Positions 15,927-23,332 of a stretch of 47,578 nucleotides of DNA are shown here, piece by piece (the stretch's first letter is position 1; the number at the start of each line of letters is the position of its first letter). The DNA comes from DATJXG01 sp035500455. GTDB taxonomy: Bacteria > Acidobacteriota > Terriglobia > Terriglobales > Acidobacteriaceae. The position numbers and the translations under genes were made by a program. Under the pieces are notes generated by a model. It was not told the origin of the DNA and did not search any database. It saw only the letters and a program-made list of their open reading frames with translations. The stretch spans positions 1-47,578 of the forward strand of contig DATJXG010000089.1 in NCBI GenBank assembly GCA_035500455.1, read 5' to 3'.

Positions 15927-18767
15927 ATGAAGAGCGAGTTCCAAATCCGGTTCGCTGCCGGGTTGCTGTTTCTGGCGACTCTTGCGGCGGTGGTTCTGGG
16001 CTGGATTAATTTCCAGAAGGAACACGAATTCCAAATCCCCACGGATGGAACCTGGTGGGTGGAAAAAAGCGGCGCGCTGGTCGCTGAGCGAATTGAATCA
16101 GAAGGGCCGGGAGCCAAGGCCGGCATCAAAACCGGCGATCGACTGGCGGCCATCAACGGCCAGAACATCACCAGTTCGGCTGAGCGCGTACGCGAGCTTT
16201 ATTCAAGCGGCCCCTGGTCAAAAGTTACCTACTCGCTGATCCGAAATGGCATCCCGGTGGACGCGGCGGTAATTCTGGTCCCTGCCGATAAGTCCCTCTA
16301 CAACTGGCTGCGTTTCATCGCGCTGATCTATCTTGGAATAGGGATCTACGTTCTTCTGCGGCGCTGGACCGCGCCCAGTTCCACGCACTTCTACATCTTC
16401 TGCCTGGTCTCGTTCGTTTTCTACTCATTCCACTACACCGGCAAGCTGAACCAGTTTGACTGGACGATTTACTGGGGCAACGTCGCCGCCTGGCTGCTGC
16501 AGCCCGCGTTGTTCCTGCATTTCGTGCTGGTGTTCCCGGAGAAGCGGGCGGTGGTGCGCCAGCACCGCTGGGCGGTTTCGCTGATTTATCTGCCCGCGGT
16601 GGTGCTGTTCAGCATCCACCTGCTGATTCTGCGGCTGGCGGCGGCCAGCGAGTCGGTGCGCTGGAACCTTGACCGCTCGCAGATGGCATATCTCGCCACC
16701 TATTTCGCGCTGGCGGCGGCGGTGCTGTGGGACAGCTATCGTCAGGCCGCCACGCCGATTCTGCGCCAGCAGTTGAAGTGGGTTACGCGCGGCACCATTC
16801 TGGCGGTGGCTCCATTCACCCTGTTTTACGTTGTGCCCTACCTCACCGGCTCGCTGCCGACGGTAGTGATGAAGATCTCGGTTCTCTCGCTGGGCCTGCT
16901 GCCGCTGACCTTCGGCTACGCCATCTTCCGTTACCGGCTGATGGACGTGGACCTAATCTTCAAGCGCGGCATGGCTTACACACTTGCAGCGGCGGCCATC
17001 GTGGGGATTTACTTTGCCGTCGTGGCCGGGGTGGCCGAGCTGGTGCACATGCAGGTGCCCAGCTCCGGCCCTGCCGGTCTGATGATCGCCATCGGCGCCA
17101 CCGCCCTGCTGTTCGACCCGGTGCGCAAGTGGATTCAGGAGCGCATCGACCAGTTCTTCTATCGCACGCGCTATGACTATCGCAAAACCCTGATCGAATT
17201 TGGGCGCGAACTCAGCGCGGAAACCGACCTCGACCGCATGCTCAGCTCCATCGAGATGCGCCTTTCGCGCACCTTGCTGGTGGATCGCATGGCGATCTTC
17301 CTTTCGGTGGGAGAGCCGCCGCGGCAGCGCTTCTCGCTGGCCAAGTCTTTCGGGCTTACCCACACCAGCGCCCTCGACCTGAGCTTCCTCAGCGTTCCGC
17401 GCCCTGAAATGGAAGAGGGGCATCTTTTCCTCGAAAACACGCACCAGGTGCCGCGGGAAACGCCGAGCGCCCGCGAAACGGTGGCCAAGCTGGACCTGAA
17501 CTACTACATCCCCTGCCGGGCGCAGCACAAGACCATCGCCTTCCTCGGCCTGGGCAAGACGGCGCAGGGCGATTTCCTCTCCAGCGAAGACATCGAGCTG
17601 CTCGAGACTCTCTCCGGCTACATCGGCATCGCCATTCAGAACGCCCGCCTCTACGCGTCTCTCGAGCAGAAAGTCGCCGAGTACGAGCGGCTGAAGGACT
17701 TCAACGAGAACATCGTCGAGTCGATCAACGTGGGCGTGCTGGCGGTGGACCTGGCCGACCGCATCGAGTCCTGGAACTCACAGATGGAAGCGATGTACGC
17801 GCTGCCCCGCTGGCAGGCGCTGACCAAGCCGCTGAGCGAAGTGTTCCCCGCGGCTTTTCTGGAAGAGTTCTACCGGGTGCGGCAGAGCCCGGGAATTCAC
17901 AATCTCTACAAGTTCCGGCTCAGCAGTCCTGCCGGAGAGATGCGGACGGTGAATGTCGCGATCGCGCCACTGGTCACGCGCAAATTCAACGTGATCGGCC
18001 GGCTGATCATCATGGATGACATCACCGAGCGCATGGAGCTGGAAGCACAGCTCTCGCAAGCCGACAAGCTTTCCTCCATCGGGCTGCTCGCGGCCGGAGT
18101 CGCCCACGAAGTCAATACGCCCCTTGCGGTCATTTCGTCCTACGCCCAAATGCTCTCCAAGCAACTGCAGCAGGACCCGCAAAAAGGAGCGCTGCTGGAA
18201 AAGATCACCAAGCAGACGTTCCGCGCTTCGGAGATCGTCAATAACCTGCTCAACTTCTCGCGCACCAGCGGCACCGAATTCACCGAGGTTGATCTCAACA
18301 AAGTTATCCTCGACACCCTCACCCTGCTCGACCATCAGTTCAAGACCACGAAAATCCAGATTGAAGACGAACTCTCAGACCACCTGCCGCTGGTGAGCGG
18401 AAACCCCGGGCGCTTGCAGCAGGTGTTCCTGAACCTTTTCCTCAACGCCAGGGATGCGATGCCGGGCGGTGGAACCTTGCACATCGCCACCAGCAATGGA
18501 GATTTCGTAGGCGTCTCGGTTTCCGATACCGGGGACGGCATTGCACAGGAGCACATCCACCGCATCTACGATCCCTTTTTCACTACCAAGACGGCGCCTC
18601 GTGAAGGGCAAGGCAAAGGCACCGGGCTAGGGCTCTCGGTGACCTACGGAATCATTCAGGAACACTCCGGGAAGATTCGCGTGGACAGCCGTCCCGGCGA
18701 GGGCACCACGTTCTATCTCGAGTTCCCCTTGGCCAGCCCCGCGAACAAGAAGACGGTCAATGTCTGA
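15927..18767 (+). CDS. Sensor histidine kinase with PDZ, 7TM-like, GAF and PAS domains
   Basis: The 946-residue membrane kinase runs in this order: TM segment about 7-26, PDZ domain about 45-120 (GPGAKAGIKTGDRLAAING), six to eight TM segments to about 400, GAF 430-575, PAS 598-700, HisKA with phosphoacceptor His727 in GVAHEVNTPLAV, and an ATPase domain with FLNARDAM, DTGDGI and GTGLGLSV. It should phosphorylate the NtrC-type regulator encoded next, whose start overlaps its end by 8 bases. A PDZ domain in front of a multi-TM sensor suggests that envelope proteins or peptides are the signal, which is inference. The open frame reaches TTG 15810, but a TATAAT at 15803 argues for ATG 15927 (chosen) or ATG 15861. 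The PDZ would lie on the periplasmic side if the first segment is a single anchor. Confidence 0.9.
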   Translation: MKSEFQIRFAAGLLFLATLAAVVLGWINFQKEHEFQIPTDGTWWVEKSGALVAERIESEGPGAKAGIKTGDRLAAINGQNITSSAERVRELYSSGPWSKVTYSLIRNGIPVDAAVILVPADKSLYNWLRFIALIYLGIGIYVLLRRWTAPSSTHFYIFCLVSFVFYSFHYTGKLNQFDWTIYWGNVAAWLLQPALFLHFVLVFPEKRAVVRQHRWAVSLIYLPAVVLFSIHLLILRLAAASESVRWNLDRSQMAYLATYFALAAAVLWDSYRQAATPILRQQLKWVTRGTILAVAPFTLFYVVPYLTGSLPTVVMKISVLSLGLLPLTFGYAIFRYRLMDVDLIFKRGMAYTLAAAAIVGIYFAVVAGVAELVHMQVPSSGPAGLMIAIGATALLFDPVRKWIQERIDQFFYRTRYDYRKTLIEFGRELSAETDLDRMLSSIEMRLSRTLLVDRMAIFLSVGEPPRQRFSLAKSFGLTHTSALDLSFLSVPRPEMEEGHLFLENTHQVPRETPSARETVAKLDLNYYIPCRAQHKTIAFLGLGKTAQGDFLSSEDIELLETLSGYIGIAIQNARLYASLEQKVAEYERLKDFNENIVESINVGVLAVDLADRIESWNSQMEAMYALPRWQALTKPLSEVFPAAFLEEFYRVRQSPGIHNLYKFRLSSPAGEMRTVNVAIAPLVTRKFNVIGRLIIMDDITERMELEAQLSQADKLSSIGLLAAGVAHEVNTPLAVISSYAQMLSKQLQQDPQKGALLEKITKQTFRASEIVNNLLNFSRTSGTEFTEVDLNKVILDTLTLLDHQFKTTKIQIEDELSDHLPLVSGNPGRLQQVFLNLFLNARDAMPGGGTLHIATSNGDFVGVSVSDTGDGIAQEHIHRIYDPFFTTKTAPREGQGKGTGLGLSVTYGIIQEHSGKIRVDSRPGEGTTFYLEFPLASPANKKTVNV

Positions 18768-20196
18768 AGCGGCAGTCATTCCGACGCGCAGTGCGGGCGG
18801 CACCTCGCCCGGCCCCGCCGGAACTGTGCTCATCATCGATGATGAAGCCGGCATCCGCGAGTCGCTGCAAACCCTGCTCGAACTGGAAGGCTACGAAGTC
18901 GAGACCGCGCCCACCGGCGAGGAAGGCCTGGCCCGCGCCGGCGAGCGGCCTTTTGACCTTGTGCTGTTGGATGTGGCGTTGCCCGACCGCAATGGCATCG
19001 ACTTGCTCTCCGAACTGCGCAGCCATCAGCCGCCGCTGCCGGTGATCATCATTACCGCCTACGGCACGGTGGAGAACGCGGTACGCGCCATGCAGGCGGG
19101 AGCGGCCAATTTCGTCCAGAAGCCCTGGGACAACGACAAACTGCTGGCCGACGTGCGCGCCGCCGTGGGCCGCCACCGGGCGGAAGAAGAGAACGTCCAG
19201 CTCAAACGCGCCCTGAAACAGCGTTATAACTTTGAGCATATCGTCGGCAAGAGCGAGGCGATGCTCAAAATCTTCGACCTGGTCGGACAGGTGGCCCCCA
19301 GCCGCTCCACCATATTGCTGCAAGGCGAGAGCGGAACCGGCAAAGAGCTGATCGCCAAGGCCATCCATCTCAATTCGCCCCGTCGCGACCGCCCCTTCGT
19401 CCCCGTCAACACCGGCTCCATGCCGCCCGACCTGCTGGAATCGAATCTCTTCGGGCACGTAAAGGGCGCCTTCACCAGCGCCATTGCCTCCAAGAAAGGC
19501 CTGTTTGAGGTCGCCGACCGAGGCACCTTGTTTCTCGACGAGATCGGCACCATGACCATGGACACCCAGAGCAAAATTCTGCGCGTCCTGCAGGACCGCC
19601 GCTTCATGCATCTGGGCGGCGTGCACGAGGTCCAGGTCGATGTTCGCATCATCGCCGCCACCAACGTGGACTTGCGGCAGCTGGTGAAAGACGGCAAGTT
19701 CCGCGAGGACCTCTACTACCGCCTCAACGTCATCAGCATCGATCTCCCGCCGTTGCGGCAGCGCAAGGAGGACATTCCACTCCTGGCAGAGCATTTCCTT
19801 CGCAAGTACGCTGATGAAAACGGCCGCCCAGCCCAGCACATCGCGCCCGAAGCACTGCGCCCGCTGCTCGCCTACTCCTGGCCGGGCAACGTCCGCGAAC
19901 TGGAAAACGTGATGGAGCGCGCGGTGGTGCTTTCTTCCGGCACCGAGATCGGAATTGACCTCATCGTGGACCACGTCGCCGGACGCGGCTCCTCCATCCC
20001 CAACCTCGAGCATCGCAGCGACGCTTCCCTGTTCGACATCATGGAAGACTGCGAGCGCCACATCATCGTGGACATGTTGGAGAAATGTAACTGGAACCAG
20101 ACCGATGCCGCTGAGCGCTTCCACGTGCCGCTTTCCACTCTCAATCAGAAAATCAAGCGCCTGAACATCGAAATCCGCAAGAAGAACCGCGAGTAG
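18760..20196 (+). CDS. NtrC-family sigma-54-type response regulator with GAFTSA loop
   Basis: The 478-residue protein has a receiver domain with phosphoacceptor Asp71 in LLDVALPDRNG, an AAA+ ATPase with Walker A GESGTGKE (189-196), Walker B TLFLDEIG (256-263) and arginine-containing FREDLYYRLNV, and a C-terminal Fis-type helix-turn-helix (about 430-475). It should bind enhancers and remodel sigma-54 RNA polymerase after phosphorylation by the kinase encoded upstream. The sigma-54 contact loop, normally GAFTGA, reads GAFTSA at 236-241, so the second glycine is serine. This may weaken or alter sigma-54 contact. The start ATG 18760 overlaps the kinase stop. A non-coding shadow frame runs opposite it. 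Confidence 0.95.
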   Translation: MSEAAVIPTRSAGGTSPGPAGTVLIIDDEAGIRESLQTLLELEGYEVETAPTGEEGLARAGERPFDLVLLDVALPDRNGIDLLSELRSHQPPLPVIIITAYGTVENAVRAMQAGAANFVQKPWDNDKLLADVRAAVGRHRAEEENVQLKRALKQRYNFEHIVGKSEAMLKIFDLVGQVAPSRSTILLQGESGTGKELIAKAIHLNSPRRDRPFVPVNTGSMPPDLLESNLFGHVKGAFTSAIASKKGLFEVADRGTLFLDEIGTMTMDTQSKILRVLQDRRFMHLGGVHEVQVDVRIIAATNVDLRQLVKDGKFREDLYYRLNVISIDLPPLRQRKEDIPLLAEHFLRKYADENGRPAQHIAPEALRPLLAYSWPGNVRELENVMERAVVLSSGTEIGIDLIVDHVAGRGSSIPNLEHRSDASLFDIMEDCERHIIVDMLEKCNWNQTDAAERFHVPLSTLNQKIKRLNIEIRKKNRE

Positions 20197-20221
20197 CTCG
20201 CCCTTCCCCGCTGACTTCTGC

Positions 20222-20838
20222 AAGTTTCATCATTCCTGGCCTGATCTGCTACGCGCTGGCCCGCAGCGGAAAAATTCCCGCGCTTGCGCCCATGATCGCC
20301 CGGACGGCAAGTCGATCCCCGCGATCGCCAACGGCGCCTTCCCCATGCTGGTGGAATACCTGCTGCCTCCCGGATTGCGGGGGATCGTGGTGGCCGGACT
20401 GCTCTCCGCGCTGATGGGCTGGCCGGCGTGTTCAACGCCTGCTCCACACTTTTCACCGTTGATCTGTACGAGAAGTGGCGGCCCGGCGCCTCGCAGCACC
20501 AGGTCGTCCGCACCGGGCGCATGGCTATCGTTCGTCATGGTGCTGATCACGTTGGCATGGATTCCTGTGATCAAGAACGCGTCCGGACTCTACGTCTATC
20601 TACAGGCGGTGCAGGGATATCTTGCGCCCTGATCACTCTCGTTTCCGTTGCGGTGATGGTGGGGGTGAGCTACGCAACGTCGGAACCTGACTACGCCGGA
20701 ATTCGTAATCTGACCTTCGAAACGACCACCGAGGAGGACCGCCTCCGCACTCGCCAAAGCTGGACGTGGAAGGAAATCGCGGGCTCCGGCGTAGTTCTGG
20801 TGTGCATCATGGGAGCGTACCTCTACTTCAGGGGCTGA
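20222..20838 (+). pseudogene. Decayed sodium:solute symporter (SSS/SGLT family)
   Basis: Pieces of one transporter can be read in alternating frames: FIIPGLICYALARSGKIPALAPM, then PMLVEYLLPPGLRGIVVAGL, then FNACSTLFTVDLYEKWRPGA, then MVLITLAWIPVIKNASGLYV with LQAVQGYLAP, and finally a C-terminal ITLVSVAVMVGVSYATSEP with a last membrane segment ending YLYFRG. These match the later half of SSS-family sodium/sugar symporters. The N-terminal half is absent, at least three frame changes occur (near 20300, 20420 and 20525), and the jump after YLAP into the last segment implies an internal deletion of several membrane helices. Each piece is cut from a longer ORF shown here by motif. The gene cannot make a working transporter. 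It begins about 25 bases after the response-regulator stop. Confidence 0.85.
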
Positions 20839-20854
20839 ATTCAATTCCTTCAGC

Positions 20855-20882
20855 GTAGAAATGTAGCAAGCTACGTCTCTAC
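20855..20882. repeat. Imperfect 13-bp hairpin repeat upstream of mlaE
   Basis: GTAGAAATGTAGC (20855-20867) faces GCTACGTCTCTAC (20870-20882) across two bases with two mismatches. The sequence resembles short palindromes dispersed in other genomes. It lies between the symporter pseudogene and mlaE, with TATAGT at 20906-20911 further on as a possible -10 box. Confidence 0.55.
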
Positions 20883-20934
20883 GGTGGGTTGGCGTGCTTC
20901 TCTGCTATAGTTTTCGTCAGGCAGAGGCAAAACC

Positions 20935-21741
20935 ATGGCAGCTGGAGATTTGCTCGAAGGCGTGGAACTGATCTCCCCCGCCGAATGGGCGAAAGGGAAA
21001 GTGAAGTCTGTCCAGGACTACTCCCTCCTCTGCGTGCAGGCTCTTGCCAACATCTTCCGCCGCCCTTTCTACATGGCAGACACCATGTACCAGGCTGACC
21101 TGATCGGCTTCGGTTCCCTGCCCATTGTTCTCGCCGCTTGCTTTTTCACCGGCGCCGCGCTGGCCCTGAACAGCGCCACCACGCTGGGCCGTTTCGGCGC
21201 GCTCACCGTGATCGGCCAGCTGGTTTCCATTGGGATTGTGCGTGAGTTAGGGCCGGTGCTGGCGGGCCTGGTAGTGGCCGGCCGCAACGCTTCTGGCATG
21301 GCCAGCGAACTTGGCTCCATGATCGTGACCGAGCAGATCGACGCCATGCGCGCTCTGGGTACAGACCCCACTAAGAAGCTGGTAACCCCGCGCGTGATCT
21401 CCACTGTTCTCATGCTGTTTTTCCTGACCATTCTCGGAGATTTCCTCGGGCTGATTGGAGGCAGCTTCGTGGCCAGCGTGATCCTTGGCCTGGATGCCCG
21501 TGAGTACTGGAGCAACGCCTGGCAGACCCTGGTTTTTTCCGACGTGTTCATGGGGCTGGCCAAGCCCCTGGTGTTCGGCTTCATCATCGCCACCATCGGC
21601 TGTTACTACGGCCTTTCTACCAAGGGCGGCACGCAGGGAGTCGGGCGCTCCACCACTGAGGCAGTGGTAGCTGCCATGATCCTGATTATCGCCGTGGATG
21701 TATTCGTGACCCGCTTCCTGATGGTGGTGCTCGGTTCTTAG
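20935..21741 (+). CDS. mlaE: MlaE/YrbE-family lipid ABC transporter permease
   Basis: The 268-residue inner-membrane protein has five to six hydrophobic segments and the family core ELGPVLAGLVVAGRNASGMASELGSM with TEQIDAMRALGTDP, as in MlaE permeases that move phospholipids between the inner and outer membrane together with an ATPase and an MCE (MlaD) protein. The sequence shown here is split for length: ELGPVLAGLVVAGRNASG then MASELGSMIVTEQIDAM. GAGG lies seven bases before ATG 20935. The ATPase gene follows after 17 bases. No mlaD, mlaC or mlaB is nearby, so the remaining subunits must be encoded elsewhere. Confidence 0.93.
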   Translation: MAAGDLLEGVELISPAEWAKGKVKSVQDYSLLCVQALANIFRRPFYMADTMYQADLIGFGSLPIVLAACFFTGAALALNSATTLGRFGALTVIGQLVSIGIVRELGPVLAGLVVAGRNASGMASELGSMIVTEQIDAMRALGTDPTKKLVTPRVISTVLMLFFLTILGDFLGLIGGSFVASVILGLDAREYWSNAWQTLVFSDVFMGLAKPLVFGFIIATIGCYYGLSTKGGTQGVGRSTTEAVVAAMILIIAVDVFVTRFLMVVLGS

Positions 21742-21758
21742 TTGTTGTTATCGAAAAC

Positions 21759-22604
21759 ATGCCTCCCACTTTGCCACTGGAAGATAAGCCTCCCGCCAGC
21801 CCGGTTCCTGCGGGCGATGCGGTTGTGTTCCGGAACGTGGTCCTCGGGTTTGAAGACAAGCCCCTGCTCGACGGCGTTTCCTTCCGCCTGGAGCGTGGGG
21901 AAACCAAGGCGATTTTTGGAGTGGCAGGCACCGGCAAGAGCACCATGCTGAAGCTGGTGCTCGGCCTCATCAAGCCGGACACCGGCGAAATCTACGCTCT
22001 GGGCGACAACGTAACCCGCATGAGCGAAGAGGAATTGTTCGGTCTGCGGCGGAAAATCGGCATGGTGTTCCAGGAGAGCGCGCTCTTCGATTCACTGACG
22101 GTGCGGGAGAACGTGGCCTTTCGCCTGATGGAAGAGGGCGACGTCTCGGAGGAGGAGATCGACCGCCGGGTGCGGGAATCACTGCGGTTCGTGGAACTGG
22201 AGCACACTGTCGATATGTTTCCCGCGGAACTCTCCGGCGGCATGCGGCGCCGCGTGGCCATTGCGCGCGCCATTATCACCCAGCCCGAAGTCCTGCTCTA
22301 CGACTCGCCCACCGGCGGGCTGGACCCGGTAACCTCCACTACCATCGTAGAACTGATCGTGAAGCAACGCGATGTCTATAAGACCAGTTCCCTGCTGGTC
22401 ACGCACCGGCTGCAGGACGCCTTTACCATGGCAACTCACTACTTTGACAAGAACAGCAATAAAATGCGTCCGCTCCCGCCACAATCGCGGGCGCAGGTTC
22501 CCTTTACCTTTTTGATCCTGCGCGAAGGGAAAGTGATTTTCGATGGCGATGCGCACGAACTCAAGCGTTCCACCGATCCCTACATCAAGGAATATATCTC
22601 TTAG
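21759..22604 (+). CDS. mlaF: MlaF-family ABC transporter ATP-binding protein
   Basis: The 281-residue ATPase pairs with the permease encoded 17 bases upstream. It has Walker A GVAGTGKS (54-61), Q-loop FQES (104-107), signature LSGGM (158-162), Walker B LLYDSPTGGLDP (179-190) and an H-loop in LLVTHRLQDA. The residue after Walker B Asp182 is Ser183, where almost all ABC ATPases have the catalytic glutamate. The codon is TCG, so this is not a simple one-base change from GAG or GAA. A C-terminal extension of about 50 residues (HYFDKNSNKMRPLPPQ and KVIFDGDAHELKRS) follows. The protein may hydrolyse ATP slowly or use another base; that is inference. Confidence 0.92.
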   Translation: MPPTLPLEDKPPASPVPAGDAVVFRNVVLGFEDKPLLDGVSFRLERGETKAIFGVAGTGKSTMLKLVLGLIKPDTGEIYALGDNVTRMSEEELFGLRRKIGMVFQESALFDSLTVRENVAFRLMEEGDVSEEEIDRRVRESLRFVELEHTVDMFPAELSGGMRRRVAIARAIITQPEVLLYDSPTGGLDPVTSTTIVELIVKQRDVYKTSSLLVTHRLQDAFTMATHYFDKNSNKMRPLPPQSRAQVPFTFLILREGKVIFDGDAHELKRSTDPYIKEYIS

Positions 22605-22634
22605 CTAATCCCCAGCGGTTGGTTGCTGGTGAAG

Positions 22635-22700
22635 AGCGGAATCTCGTTCGGACACCCAATGCCCAAGAGACCGAGATTCCTCGCTTCGCTCGGAATGACA
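22635..22700. repeat. Family A inverted repeat, degraded copy 2
   Basis: The right arm CGAGATTCCTCGCTTCGCTC then GGAATGAC (about 22673-22700) is intact, while only GCGGAATCTCG (22635-22645) is left of the other arm. It sits in the convergent gap between mlaF and the next minus-strand gene, where it may help terminate transcription. Confidence 0.75.
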
Positions 22701-22742
22701 CGGGGCATATTCGGTATTCGGAATGGCAAGGGAAATATAAGG

Positions 22743-23192
22743 CTACCGCTCGACCTCGGGAACGGCCTTGCGGCGGGTTTCCTGAAGTTTGACCATGCGC
22801 TGCAGGCGCTCGCGGCCGTGCTTCGTCCGGGTGGCCAACTTCTCCGCGTGAATGAAGCTTTCCGGGGAATTGGCCTTTTGCCGGTATTCCTTCAGATAGG
22901 GATGGATCTTGGCCAGGGTGAACCAGAGTTCGCCGCCACAGTCGAAGAAGAGTTCTTCGTTCAGCGCGCCACGCAACACCAGGGAAGCCGCCATTTCCCA
23001 GTAGCCTCCCACCTGGCGCATCCAGGCGTTCTCCTGCCCGGGCGTGCTGACCCCTTTGATGATGTCATCGGCGCTCTGCGGCCAGAACGACGATGCCCAC
23101 CAGGCGCGCGCCTTGCGCATCTCCGGCTCGCGCCGCAGGTCGTACAACTGCATGATCAATTGAGCGTCAGCGGAAGTGGGCTTCTTGGCCAT
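22743..23192 (-). CDS. Conserved hypothetical protein, DUF4760-like
   Basis: The 149-residue soluble protein has repeated aromatic and acidic patches (ARAWWASSFWP, GGYWEMAASLVLRGALNEEL, FFDCGGELWFTLAKI) and a basic C-terminal third. The middle resembles DUF4760-type helical proteins, but I am not sure of that family. Start ATG 23192 is preceded by AGAGGAC-like sequence at suitable distance. It is downstream of topA on the same strand but separated by a family A repeat of 80 bases, so coupling to topA is doubtful. No function can be stated. Confidence 0.7.
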   Translation of the reverse strand: MAKKPTSADAQLIMQLYDLRREPEMRKARAWWASSFWPQSADDIIKGVSTPGQENAWMRQVGGYWEMAASLVLRGALNEELFFDCGGELWFTLAKIHPYLKEYRQKANSPESFIHAEKLATRTKHGRERLQRMVKLQETRRKAVPEVER

Positions 23193-23232
23193 AGATAAGT
23201 CCTCTTTAGTGGTGTTGGAATTCCCATAACCT

Positions 23233-23313
23233 TGTCATTCCGAGCGAAGCGAGGAATCTCGATCTCATCGGCGTTCGTTCCGAACGAGATTCCTCGCTTC
23301 GCTCGGAATAACA
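23233..23313. repeat. Family A inverted repeat, copy 3
   Basis: The arms 23233-23261 and 23285-23313 (29 bases, one mismatch) carry the core CATTCCGAGCGAAGCGAGGA and its complement. The element starts 20 bases downstream of the topA stop and could serve as its terminator or an mRNA-stabilising hairpin. Confidence 0.88.
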
Positions 23314-23332
23314 AAGGGAGACCAACGGGCGT

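Noticed and set aside
18757..20223. A 488-codon minus-strand frame
   Set aside because: It mirrors the NtrC-type regulator, whose domains and start overlap with the kinase are certain.
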